Assembly: GCF_947623445.1 (NCBI RefSeq)
Contig: NC_135247.1
Coordinates: 4,714,501 to 4,778,500 of the forward strand
Length of the DNA: 64,000 nucleotides
Direction: 5' to 3'
Origin: Clavelina lepadiformis
Taxonomy: Eukaryota; Chordata; Ascidiacea; Aplousobranchia; Clavelinidae
A model generated the notes under the pieces. It did no database searches and was not told the DNA's origin. It worked only from the letters and a program-made list of their open reading frames with translations. The position numbers were made by a program, and so were the translations under genes. Positions 50,076-62,600 of this stretch are shown piece by piece. Within the stretch, counting starts at the first letter, position 1. Each line of letters starts with the position of its first letter.

Positions 50076-52051
50076 TCAATGTGTTATATATAGTTCACTG
50101 CTTCTTGTGCAATGTTGGATTTTTATATGTTATTAATTTTTGTAAAGCAACTTTACTCAGCATTTCAAGCCCCCTATCTAAAAGTATATTGCTCATTCTA
50201 ACATACTGACTTACTGTTTTTCTAGGTTCCATAAAGTACACGTAATACATACTCCATGCCAGGAAACAACATCAACTAATTTGTTGATTTCAACCGATTT
50301 TGCAAACCCCCAGCTTTCCGTAATCATAGATGTTAAAGTTACGGCCATGTGCATTTTTTCTTCACCAGGATTAAAAGAATTTAATCCAGATCGGCTCTAT
50401 AAACCACAGTCCACAATAGGTTGCACAGCCCTGGAAATGGGCATGTACAAGTTCCCAACGCCATACACTCTTTTGAAGGCAGTTCAACCAATTGCGTCCC
50501 AGTCGTAAACTGAGAATAGTCAAGCGCTCCCTTACTTTTATTTCACCACACAGTTATCACTTATCAGTCATTGCATATAATCAAGCACAGGGGAAACAAC
50601 AGATTGCTATGCCAATGGATTGGCCGCGTAAACAACGAGTTGACTTGTGCCGAGGTCTATGCGGTATACCTAAACAATGTTTGCGGTTCCATGCTTTTGA
50701 ACGACCAGTACCAATTATTAGGTTAGTTCATGGTGAACGGTTGCACTGATCCGAATGCGCTTTTATCATTTATGAAATGAAGAATTTGTCACACTTTGTA
50801 TTTTTTTTTGTACAACAATGTGCCTCGAAATGTTTCGTAACTATAATGCACTTTGTTAGAAAAAATATGTTATCACACATGTTGATTGGCAGTAAACCTA
50901 TGACCCCAACAGATAGTCGAAACATTGCAGTTCTATGGCACCGTTCATAATGAAATGAAGTGTTAAATTAACATCTAGTTGTTACACCTGAAGAAACAAA
51001 CTCAAGCTTGCAAAAGCTCGTGTTGATAAATTAGATTTTATCGAAAGCGTACAACATACGGCATTAGTTAAATTCAACAAGTGTACACTTTTAGTGAAAT
51101 TATAATTTTTCCCTGAATCTTTCGCCACTTTCTTCCAAAGCTCAAAATCAGTTCTCTTATTTGTCAACAAAAGAATTGGGTTTTGCTGAACCGATAATTT
51201 AATTAATCATCAAAAAATTTTGACTATATAACGTTCTTTTCGTTTTTTCCTGTGTTATATGATTGATCTTGTTGTGAAAAACGTCTGCTATTGAAGATTG
51301 TTACCGCAGGTTGGGCTGTTTAATGTTTGTTATTTTGCCTCCGTTTACAGGCAATATTGTAACGCTTCAGTGTTCGTTCCATGTTTTTCGTTACCTTTAG
51401 GCAAGCAAGCAAGATTGCAATGTAAGCAACTTCGACACTTTCGGGAAACAAGTTTCGCCGACAAAACCACAAAGATCTTTCTGATGATTTTTCCCCCGCC
51501 CCTGTTTTAAGGCAAAACCAAATGACTTTGGTGTTTACAGTTTTCGATATTTCATCAGCAATCATCTCAATACGCAAAACTGCAGTACTGTACATGCAAC
51601 TCTTGCACTTCGTACTTTCATGTGTTTCATGTCTGCATTTAAGTAAATAAATTTTTAAGTATTTATGTTTCACTAATCACTCATATTGCTCCACAATAAA
51701 ATAATCCGTCGATTGACTCATCGTCCTGACTTAAGCATGACGTCTTACGTTTGATTCCCGAGCTTACTCAGGTTTTTGACGAAAAAATTTTTGAAAAAAA
51801 ATTTACTCAGTTACATTTCGTTTATCTTTTTGTATAGTTTTGAAAGAGACAAATGGCAAACATTTTAGCACATTTCATGCGCTTTGTTATCATTAGAAGA
51901 AATACGAAGGAAAATTTTGAGGCAATCAAAACTCATACAGGTCTATAACTGTGCTATACAGTCATATACAATATACGAGTGCCTTAATGTGAAATGCTCA
52001 AATGTGCTATTAAAGCTAAGAGGGTATTTGTAACAGCTTTTTAACCCACGT
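50076..52051. other. No gene recognised
   Basis: Two overlapping plus-strand frames (50,281-50,508 and 50,492-50,749) are open but resemble nothing I know and lack splice support. A weak B-box-like GTTTGATTCCCG at 51,751-51,762 suggests a decayed tRNA-derived repeat. Confidence 0.4.
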
Positions 52052-52122
52052 TGCCACGGCCGACCTCATAAAACAGCTGACTGGGGATCACAAGGTTGTG
52101 GGTTCGACACCCGACGAAGCTG
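52052..52122 (+). repeat. tRNA-like sequence, probably SINE head or tRNA pseudogene
   Basis: About 70 bases end GGTTGTGGGTTCGACACCCG. The B box GGTTCGACACC at 52,101-52,111 and the pairing T arm GTGGG/CCCG.. are good, but the D and anticodon arms do not fold cleanly and the acceptor arm does not close. That fits the degenerate 5' head of a tRNA-derived SINE. Confidence 0.5.
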
Positions 52123-52325
52123 GAGCTACAAAGGCAGCAGCAGATAAGTTTATAATTGAGATGGGTCAATAAAACTATCCGCTAATAGCAAGACAAAACG
52201 AAGTCACTTGTAACATCACATAGAAGAAATGTAAATGATGACAGTTGTAAGACAGAAACGAAGTGTTCCGACGTCGTCAGGCATCATCGCAGCTTAGTCA
52301 TGTGGGCTGCATTTTTAATCATTAG

Positions 52326-52738
52326 GTCACGTGAGCGTGGAAGGGAATTTCCCTAATTCACAAACATTTTCAAAATCAGGGAAATTCCCGTTGGGAATCC
52401 CCTTTGATCACGTGAGCGTGGAAATTCCCCACATTTACAAAAAATTTCAAAATCAAAGAAATTCCCTTTGGGAATCCCCTTTGATCACGTACAAAAATTT
52501 TCAAAATCAGGGAAATTCCCGTGTGAGCGTGGGAATTCCCCACATTTACAAAAATTTTCAAAATCAGAGAAATTTCCTTTGGGAATCCCCTTTGATCACG
52601 TACAAAAATTTTCAAAATCATGGAAATTCCCGTTGGGAATCCCCTTTGATCACGTGAGCGTGGAAATTCCCCACATTTACAAAAATTTTCAAAATCAGGG
52701 AAATTCCCGTTGGGATCTCCCTTTGATCACGTGATCAA
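52326..52738. repeat. Minisatellite, unit about 77-78 bp, with kappaB-like and E-box motifs
   Basis: Five to six complete or truncated copies share this order: CACGTGAGCGTGG, AAATTCCCCACATTTACAAA, AATTTTCAAAATCAG, GGAAATTCCCG, TTGGGAATCCCCTTTGAT. Copies are clear at 52,328, 52,409, 52,521 and 52,650; some are shortened between CACGT and AAAATTTTC. Words fitting the NF-kappaB consensus GGGRNNYYCC occur repeatedly (for example 52,343, 52,379, 52,510, 52,531), next to CACGTG E-boxes. The array is open in several frames on both strands simply because the unit lacks stops and is close to a multiple of three. I do not call a protein. Confidence 0.85.
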
Positions 52739-53579
52739 AATGTTTATCACGTGTTTATAGTAAGAAAACCCTCTAAGCAATACCCAGATTTAAGAAACTC
52801 TCGCCTGAAGTGCAACTACACTATCACCGCACGTCAAAGTGACGAAACAAAGATCATCAACCTTGTAATAACGTAATGCTTGACAGCAATGTAGTGATAT
52901 GAAAAGCCTTGCTGATGCTGTAGCCAATTCGGCTGATGTGGGGGGTTGTATTGGTAATTAAATCTTTGTACATATTTTGTCTTTTTTCAAGTTACCCCTA
53001 CACTGATACCAGTCCAACACGGAAAGCGTGTCATCGCTAAATGACCGACACAAAATTCTTCAACGACGATATCGTATTTACTGCATCAAATATACACAAG
53101 GTGACAAAATCACGTGACAAAAATGAAATAAATAGCAATGTGGAAACAAGAAAAACGTACACCACATCTTACACGAAACGGCAGCACCACTGTGGCGATC
53201 ACAATGCAAAATACTGTAATTATACTTTGAAGAAACATTGCAATAAAATTGAGGAAACTAACACGAGTACGTAAATGGGGAATGTCCCCAGAGCGGGTAT
53301 AGACCTAACGTCTATTTCGTAAGTTTCAGCTAATAGTCATGGAAGAGTAATTACTACTGCATTTTTAATGATATAAGTTTAACCAGTTCGCTTATGGCTA
53401 TTTTCTCTGATATTTTAAACGGTGGCAATTGGTTAAAAACAGTAAACAACGTTAGCACCATAAGAAATACTGTATAATGTAAATCAGTGGATAGGTAATT
53501 TCATCTCTACAAAGTTATGGTCTTCTAAATCAGAACTGAGAAACAAATTAACGTCTAACACAAATACATTCACTGCGCG
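52739..53579. other. No gene recognised; presumed 3' flank of the AGAP-like gene
   Basis: A 77-codon plus-strand frame at 53,041-53,274 has no recognised similarity. The minus-strand 3' UTR of the ankyrin gene probably occupies the upper part, but no clear polyadenylation hexamer was found. Confidence 0.4.
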
Positions 53580-54610
53580 TCATATCGCACTGGTGTACAT
53601 GTAGTTCATGTGCGGTCGTGACGAAACGTCATTGTTGGTGACGTCATCGCGGCAGTTTTGAGGTAAAAGCTCATCGGAGCTGTCATAGGAAGCCTTGTTG
53701 GCAGTTAAAAGCCTGTAACACTCTTTGTAGCAATTTTGCTCGGCTAGAGACATCGGGGATTCTCCGTGTGCATCTCTGACGCTTGGATTGGCGCGAAGCT
53801 GCAAATGAAAAAAATTTTTGTACTGAAAACTGCCAAGAAGAAAAATCAAAATAACGGCGGTGAAGGTTTCCGTCTTTAATACATGTTGGGCTAGAACACG
53901 TTAGTTGTCTTCACGAATACATCACTTACAATAATAACAGTTGTACAGCGGCTAAGTCCCCGATCGAGCTTGCAACGTGCAAGGGCGTTTGACGTTCTGG
54001 GCCTACAAATAACAAAAGACATCAACAACTATTTCCCTAGCGGTATCTAAGTCCTATCCAGAGATTTTTTTAATTTGACTTTGGTGACCGCAACTTTCAA
54101 AAGCTAACTGTTAATTTTCTGCTGTAGTTGCACACCTGCAGAAGAATAAATTTTAAGAGATCCTTTCGGCACCTGGTCCTATTAACTGCAAACTAAACCT
54201 ACCAACTGGTTTGTTCAGATCATCGCGGGTTATGTGGGCAAGCATATGGATGATAAGTTGGTAGTTTGCGTCCGCAATCGCATAACATAACGAATAACCT
54301 GTAACAGGAGTGAAAAATGTTATTGCGACCTGCAGAAGTGGATGACGACAATTAAATTTTACCGCCAGTTGATCGTCATTAAATTTAACATACACCCTAT
54401 TTCAAAAAAATGCACTATCTTTGTAATCTTTTCCTCAAGAGAACATCAAAAATCATTTGCAAGTAACTTACTACGATCGGCGTTGAATTTGGAAGGAAGT
54501 GACGTCAGGAAGACTTTTTTCTCGTACTTGTCACGGATGAATGATTCTCTCTCCTCTCTTCTGGAAGACGACGTGGGTTTGGCACGTGACTGTGGGAGGG
54601 CGCCCTCATA
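53580..54610 (-). CDS. AGAP-type ArfGAP C-terminus: end of ArfGAP domain plus ankyrin repeats (partial gene)
   Basis: Four minus-strand exons match the tail of AGAP (centaurin-gamma) proteins, GTPase-activating proteins for Arf at endosomal or Golgi membranes. Exons: 54472 to about 54610, 54203-54298, 53929-54002, 53580-53798. The first encodes SRREERESFIRDKYEKKVFL, matching the end of the AGAP ArfGAP domain (family pattern REEKERWIRAKYEQKLFL). The others encode ankyrin repeats: ...YAIADANYQLIIHMLAH, then RQTPLHVASSIGDLAAVQLL, then RANPSVRDAHGESPMSLAEQ. A 40-residue polar tail ends in TSAI and TGA. The ArfGAP zinc finger, PH and GTPase parts are absent from the 2 kb up to the SLC4 gene. The acceptor of the first exon is unclear. 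At the intron 53,799-53,928 GT-AG splicing would lose the frame by one base. It may be a truncated duplicate, a pseudogene fragment, or the end of a gene interrupted by the SLC4 locus. Confidence 0.75.
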
Positions 54611-54619
54611 GGGTCTTAC

Positions 54620-56378
54620 TCATTTCCCCTCAAACAGCAAAGGAGAATCGTCTACAATTCACGTGTTCACATGTGGTTCATTTTATTTTGTTCGATAGAG
54701 GCTACTCAGTAGTGGCTTTAGAGTGATGCGAGGGAGGCGAGTGAGGCGAGTGAGGCGGTCGTCTCGGGCCCCACCTGTTTGTGTGTACGCATTACGCGCT
54801 CTAAAAGAACAGACAATGCATACGAGTTTTATTGTTACCTATTGGCACTTTTTCAGGACAGAAGTCAATCATTGGTTAATCCTAATTAGCTGAAGTTGGA
54901 ATAAGAGAAAGTTGCGCAAATTGGTCTCCTCCTACTCCTCATATAACGTGATGCTTAAACGGTCACGTGATTTGAAACATGTCAAGATGAAACAATGATT
55001 GCTCTACTGGCAAACCTCTTGAAGTACTGTACTTTAGCTTTACTTGCCAAACTTAGAGGCCTATATAGCTTAATTGTTGTTGGAAAAAAAACAAAAATAG
55101 CAGAAGACCATTTTATCAAAATAATATACAAAACGTTTTGTATCGATAGCGTAAATAGGGTGACATGAACAAAACATAGCTTGTTAGTGTACACAACATG
55201 GTTGGCTTGCTAACAACAGTACACACGATTAGCACCTTTTAAAGCAAGTTGAATAATACTGACAAAATCAACAAACTTTAAGCCTGATAATGCAAAACAA
55301 CTCTAAACAGTAGAAGGATATGTTATGATTTCATCTACTGTTCATGTTGACATAAGGATGCTGCATTTACAAATGATATCTAAAAGGATTTCATAAAACG
55401 AAAGTAAATATCAAATCTTCGTTCGTTAACGGGTGGTAATAAAACCGAGTTAAGCAAGATTTTTTACTTCATTTTCACAAGAACAAGCGTCGTGGAAAAT
55501 GCGTGCAGTTATTTATATCAGGCGGTTTGTAGGCGAGTAAGGCAACATAAAAAAAAACAATAAAAAATACTATGTCATTAAAACATTTTATGGCAAAAAA
55601 AATTATCTGTAATACATAAGGCAACGTTGTGCGCTATTGATTAATTATCATTTCGAAGTGCTGATAGATAGTTTTTCGATTTCAAGACATACATAATTTT
55701 AAGATTTAATAAAGTTAATGAACACCACAAAAAATTAGCAATGTACAATAAATCATACAGAAAGTCTAGTGCTGCAAACGATAACTTATTCACAAGTTGA
55801 AATTAGCAAAATCTGCATATCGTGTTTCCAAGCAAATGACACCTAGAGTTGAAATCAAAGTCCAACTGCTGGCAACCCAGCGAAATACGTGCACCGGAAT
55901 AATGTCACTACACAAGAAACCGCTGCAGGTCAACAGTAGAAAATCGTCGACACTTCACTATAAAGTTTCGGGTAATTTTGAGAGAATAAACTAAAATTGA
56001 AGATTCAGCCACACAAGTTGGTTAAGTAGCAACCAAACGAACTTACGTTGTGTGCATGTGCAACTGCTGTAAATTAGCGTCTGGTTTAGTTTTAACATAA
56101 AATGTACTTGTCTCGTTCTATCGTTTATGTTGGAGATACTATGTAAAAGTAACAAATAAGCTTCTACCTTATATCCATGAAGTAAAATACAATGCGGACA
56201 ATAAGAACACAAAAAACTACGGCAGTTGGCTAAAAGTACTGTGTGTGGGTGCCGTTGTGTGTTTTGGAAATAAGAAAAAGTTTAACATTTACGTAAACAG
56301 TTAACAAGTTGTATAAACGGTTTTTGTTTATACAGTTTAGAAAAGAAATTATCACTTGACAAGTATGTACAAAATGCA
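54620..56378. other. No gene recognised
   Basis: I looked here on the minus strand for the missing ArfGAP zinc finger and PH domain of the AGAP-like gene and saw neither. A short tandem GCGAGTGAG stretch lies at 54,735-54,758. Confidence 0.45.
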
Positions 56379-56384
56379 TTTATT
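56379..56384 (-). promoter_or_regulatory. Polyadenylation signal of the SLC4 gene
   Basis: TTTATT on the plus strand is AATAAA on the minus strand, 222 bases past the SLC4 stop codon. Confidence 0.6.
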
Positions 56385-56605
56385 ACTACGACATTACTAC
56401 AACTGCTTTAATGCAGAAAATTGTCAGTGGATCATCTACTAGGGTTTTAGTTCTACAAATTTTTGCCAGTTCAATATTCTTTGAATAAACAAAGAAGTTA
56501 GCCTACAGTAAAAACGTAAAAGGCAAAGTGGAGCTAGGAAAGTGCAAAATGCAAAAATATTTTTAAAACTTCATCTAAAATTAAGATTATTACACATGTC
56601 AGTTA

Positions 56606-59600
56606 TCAAACACCGGTTTCGTCGTCTTGAATTTTTACGGCAACTTCATAACTGGGTACGGGGTCACCATTTTGTTTGTGTGCGCTCGACCCATTTCCAT
56701 TGACATGGCTTTCGACTACATCCGTTGACCTCTTTGAGCTAAATAAATAAAGAAGTATGTAAATTCTTTCGACAAATACTTCAAATATCTGACACGCTGA
56801 AATAACTAATTTTTGAAAACGCTACCGCAATTTTACAGACAACAAAAACTGGTCGAAGTTGTTAACAATGGTTCTACCCGGGTCTTCTGCGTAAATCAGA
56901 GTAAGAATTGTTTCGGATCTCGTTGCTGGCAAGCGTCTTCCATATAGCGGTTCTCGACATTTCGTTGCTAATATTTATGTTGGAAGGATCGTCCGGACTG
57001 AATGTTCAGATGATAAATGTTAGGTCAGCAGTGACCAGTGAAAGCCAAGATAATTAATTAATAAAAACACAATAAAAAACAAGTTACTTGTATTTAAGTT
57101 CAGATACGGGGATTTGTAAAACTTTTCCATCCTCTAAAGGAACGTTAACTGTTCCAGTTCCACGTATTGACACCTATAAATAACCCACTTTATTAAGAAT
57201 ACACGCAGCAATTGAATTAGGGTATAAGCAGACTATGTTGATGGTTTATGGAAGTGCGTTATGTTGCTTATATTGATGGATTTAACTAATATTGTAATCT
57301 GACTCTCACTTCTTCAGCAGTTATCGCAGATGCCGCTTCCGCCTCTTTCTTCTTTCTCGCATCTTCTTTCCTCTTCTTAGTCGATTCTGGCATGAGGTCA
57401 TCCAACCACATCAGATCGTGTTGAGTGAAGACAAAGTCGAAAAGCTTCCTAATTCCAACTAATGCAGCAACCTAAAGTATTTAAAGACTTTCTTAGATGC
57501 TAACTGTAGGAATGCAAGTAAGTGGACTTCAAAAACACGTATGATAAAAAATTTCGAAACTTTAGCAAGGTGTAAAAAATATGTATGCAATTTCCGTCGT
57601 CAGAATATAAGAATTAAATAGTATGACAACATCTATCAAAAACGTTATCGCAATCAGATAAATGTGTTTGGAGTTGATAATAAGGTGGTTTCCAGGCAGG
57701 AACTGTATTTTTTCAGGAATTTTATTACCATTACAAATTGCCACAATAAAATAACAAATTACCATGATAGGAAAGATAATAGAGACAGGAGGATTGGATT
57801 TGATGGCCCATAAAACTGCCAAACCAAGCACTTGAAAGATTGTGAACAGATGAACTTTTGGAAGAGGTACATGACGCAAGTAGATGAAATCGGGCTGATG
57901 TTTTGCCGGCATAAAGAACAACTTGAGACGATCGATAAATTGGACACCTGTAATGGATAATAATTTATTAACATCAGGTTTCTGGATACTATCAAAATAA
58001 ACATAAAATGGTCAGTTTTGCTTATTAGACTATTGTCGGCACTCTGCGGTTTTCGTAAACTTTGCGTAATTTAGTGGGAGTTGATAGGCATTACTGTACA
58101 AGATATTTACCTCGCAGCGATGACACACCCATGTACAGGAATACACCATACAGGACGGGCATTGGAATTTTAGCCAGAATCGGAGTTATAAACACTGACA
58201 GTCCAATCATAAGAAATATCATGACGCCAGTCACGCGTTGTTCCCTTACACCCAAAAATTTTGGGATTTCGCCGGGGGCAGAAGTCTCGGTCTCCATGCG
58301 CAAGGAATTGACGTGGGTGATGCTAAGCACGGTAGCGGCAACAAACCAAGGCAGGCCAAAAACTGAGCAAATAATCAGCATAACGGATACTATGAACAGA
58401 TCCAAGTGATAGCCGCACCCTTTCTGCAAAACAAATAACATAATTTCGATCACAATCTTAAAATACTTCCTCAAAACAATAACGCATAATTGACGCCATC
58501 TTCCTACCTTCAGCTTGTTTTCCCTTCTATTCACGATGACGGCTGTGATCTGCTGGTCCATGAAAATGAGGATGGTTGCAAGCAGTGCTGGTAAAATGGC
58601 AAGTATGGCTGACCACCATGCATTGCCGCCTTCAAATGGATCGATAAACCATTTTCGGTCATCTCTGGTAGGCTGCCAGTAAAACAACAAGGTAAATTTT
58701 TAATGCAAATTTAACAATAACTCAGTTTGAAGGCAATCACTAAAACGAGGCTAGCATCATACTTTTTGCTCCCCATAGTCATTGGCGAAAAATAAACATC
58801 ACAATACAATGAGACAAGGTAGGAATAATTTAGTATTGGCATCAGTATTCCACATGACCATGTTACATTATTTAAAATAGCTTTATTATGACAAACAAAA
58901 TATTCCTAAATAAATAACAACAATGCATCACATATGATATAAAGATTACCCGAAATGAAGTGGGCACCGAAAGTTTTGGGGTGCGAATGTCCATAAAAAG
59001 GTCAAACAAAACCATTGTTATGATACCAATGGTCACAGCAAAGTCACTAATAATGGATCGGACCTATGAAATAATTGCCTGTAAAATTCACTGACATGCG
59101 TCTTAAGTATGGTTCTATAAATTATATTGCATTAAATTTTCTACCACTGATAAAAGTCTATGGTACATATTATATATTTGGCTGTCACTATTTCACCGGA
59201 AAAAACTTATCTAATGATATAATAACCAAAATCTAACCTAACATGTTTATCTTTATAAAGTCGCACATGAAACACAAGTATTTAGGACTCAGGGATGTCC
59301 AACCTTTTATTATAGTGGGCCGCATTGTCACTTGAAATAATTCAATGGGCCGCAAAACCTATTAAATTTCAAGAAAAATGGGTACATAAAAAACTGACTG
59401 GTACATTTTAATTAGGCTAAGATTCAAAGTTCAAAATACTACTTGGAGTGAAAATGACTAGCGGGCCGCACAAAAATCTCAGGTGGGCCGCACTGTGGCC
59501 CGCGGGCCGCAGGTTGGACATCCCTGATTTAGGTGAAGAAAATCACCTTGTTTGGAAAATATCTTGACGTCTTCAAGCTTTTTAACGCCATAGATATAGC

Positions 59601-62600
59601 AAATGTTCCAAAAAACAAAATCACCGACATAAAGACGGCGTCAGGTGTGAATAGACACGAAGCACCATCCAAGTTTCCACAAAATTCACTTACACATTGC
59701 TGTGGAATTTAAAATGTGCATTATGTTTCGAAAGCATCAATCAACATTTGTGCAATATACATCTGTTGAATTTCATACGTGTACGTTTCAAATTTTGAGA
59801 GACATTGCTGCATCATACAATACTTACATGTTTGCTTAAATTAGTCCACGGTATGTAATCAATGCTCTCAACCTCAGTAACATTGTTTGCGTATGCACAC
59901 ACATAACTTTCATTTCCAGTTTTGAAAAGCTTTCCTGCGATGTATGAAAAATTTTAAGTAAACTGAACCTAAATAACCAACTTAACAATCTTCGAAGTGC
60001 TAAGTGGAAACTTAAGATAGATAGCATGCAAAACATGGTATAGTTAATAGCAAAACCAATAAACTAGCCATAAGTGATGTTTTACCGTGATGGCCCCCCT
60101 CGTGGGATGATGCTGCTTCTTCTCTTGAGATATGTTTCATATCAGTTATGTTCACATTGCTGATGTTATGGCTTGACAGGTCTGGCGGTAGGCACTGACA
60201 GCTGAAAAAACGGGACATTTGTCAGAATTACTTCTATAAAAAGTTCAGTGTATCAAAGATCAGTAAGGTTGACATTAAAACGTTTATTTTAAATAGTGTA
60301 ACATGCCACCTGTAAAACGTGATGTTGTCAGGCTCCCATCCATACCATATTTTCAGTTTATCTCCTTCATGAGCTAGTTTCTGAAACGTAGAATGTATGC
60401 ATTAACCCTTTCATTACATCATTAAGAAGCGTAGCTACAAAAACATGGATCACTATAAAAATATTATTGAAAATTGAAACCGACCTTAAACGCCTCGTAT
60501 ATGAAAATGATTGATATCAATGCTGAAAAAGATTCCTCTGTGTATCTTGTCACATAAGATATCAAACTGCTTGCATCGAACGCAACTAAATAAAAAATTT
60601 AAAAAAAAACGTATTTGGTAAAATAAATGTGTCTACCACGTATGTTTGCTTTAAGGAAAAGAATAAATTTCCCCTAAATTTGAACATCTATTGTGCTTAC
60701 CAAGTAGCAAGCAAATAATTCCAGTCCAGACACCAACCCAAAATCGAAACGAAATGTAATGCAATTCCAAAGACCTGAGATAAAAGTATATTAGTGAAAA
60801 CACGAAAATGAAGGAAAAGTAAATACGACAGAAACTTATTACCTCGAAGCAGAACAAATCCATTAATCTACTTTGTATTATTTGAACTTGGTATATATGA
60901 TATTACTACTGTATATAGGCATGTCACTGGGACTATTTAAGTTACTTTGAGTTGAGTTGGAATTATACCTGTGTCTTAGTCTTATCTTAATAAGCTTCTA
61001 CTTTATATGACTTGCACACAAAATAATATGTAAAAGAGCAAGTTAGAAAACATATAGACCTGTGCTTCGTTGGCTAAAAACATGCAAGAATGCAAGCAAA
61101 CTGACGAGGCAAAAATAAAATCGAATTATCATTAACAATTGAGTTGATGTTTAAAAATTTAAACTCACTCGCATAAATCAAACATAATTGATTCAAACAC
61201 AAGGATAGGTCCAGTACTGCCTATAATAGTCAGTGGTTGCCCACAAAACATGTGGTAAGTAGTACCAGCAATCGCGCCTCCTAATATAGACTCCATTGTT
61301 CCCTGCAAAAAACAAAAAATTCTTTAAAAATACTTACACATTAATATTCATATACTTGTTTATCTTTTATGTATTTGCATATAGAGTGTCACATTTATCA
61401 AATATATGCATATTGTAAAGAAAATCATGACCCTTCATCACTTACAATAGAACAAACACACTATGTAAATATCATGTTAAATTTGAAGAACTCAGTCGTT
61501 ACAAATGAACTGCTCAAAGAAAAAAATTGATATTTACCAGATAGTTGTGAGTTGCATCTCCAAGTAAACCGCCAAATGTGACAATCGGTGTAAGGATCGC
61601 AAAGTAGAGGAAAATAAACGAAGCTACACATTGTATACTGAGACAATCCTTAAAGTCAGAAGCGTAAAATGGGGCTTTCCTTTTTATGTCATTTAGTAAT
61701 CCACCAAATAACCTAGATGGAGGGCAACATGAATTGCAAACAGAACTTAATGACATCAACATAATAAATTAATGCTACAGTTTTATCACATTAAATTTGC
61801 CCACCTTCCAGTTCGTTGCAATTCAGGACTGACACCATGTTCTTCAGGTAATTCTTTCTCACTAAAAGCTGGGCTTCCATGTTTTTTAGTGGACAAGCGC
61901 TTTTTCTACCAAAAAAAGAATTTAATCAAAACGTTTCATTGCCTATTGAAGAAGAGAAAATCTCACTTCAAACAATGCTTGATAGCTACACGTCAACCAA
62001 AAAGTGCCAATGTTACCTGATTTCCAGGCAAATCTTTTGGTGGTTGAATTCGAGTACTTGCATCCCATTCACCAGGAGGAAGCACAGTAACCTGATCAAG
62101 GAATTCATCAATGCCAGCTAACAAATCTTTTCTGGTTTTAGCCTTGTAAGCAACTTCGTGAAAAACCTGCAAATATTTTTAACTAATTGAAAAGAATTTT
62201 CTTATGTTTATAACATGTAGCAAAATATCATATCTGGTAATCATGCTAGCAGTAAAACGTTTATGCTAAGCTGATAACAAATGTTTTGTTATCACAGAAA
62301 AATACAAGATCTTTTGAATTTACCTCATCTGCCATTAAGGTAGCAATTGATCTTCCGATTTCATGATATTGCTTGTAGTTTCCCGTTGGTCCAAGCAGGA
62401 TAAACAAAAAGCGTGTTGGAATAGGAACTTCAGTAAGTCGACCTAAAAGCAGTAAAATCTGTTACTAAAAAGGAAAGTTTCCCGTACTTATTTAAAACCT
62501 ACAGTTCTAGTACAAGACTTAAAATCTTCATTACATTACTTTTATTGTAAATGAGTGATATGAGCCTTTGGATATTTGACTTAACACAGGCCTATTTCTC

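Noticed and set aside
51730-51790. Possible tRNA gene (TTTGATTCCCG looks like a B box)
   Set aside because: No acceptor or anticodon arm can be formed; at best a decayed tRNA-derived repeat.
52331-52734. Three overlapping open frames of 81-108 codons on both strands
   Set aside because: They are a by-product of a stop-free tandem repeat; no start context or domain is present.
53580-54298. Ankyrin exons as an I-kappaB/Bcl-3 protein, tempting because kappaB-like repeats lie nearby
   Set aside because: The upstream exon matches the end of an ArfGAP domain, and the order and wording of the repeats fit AGAP better.
54342-54611. 89-codon plus-strand frame
   Set aside because: It overlaps the minus-strand AGAP exon in antisense and has no recognised similarity of its own.
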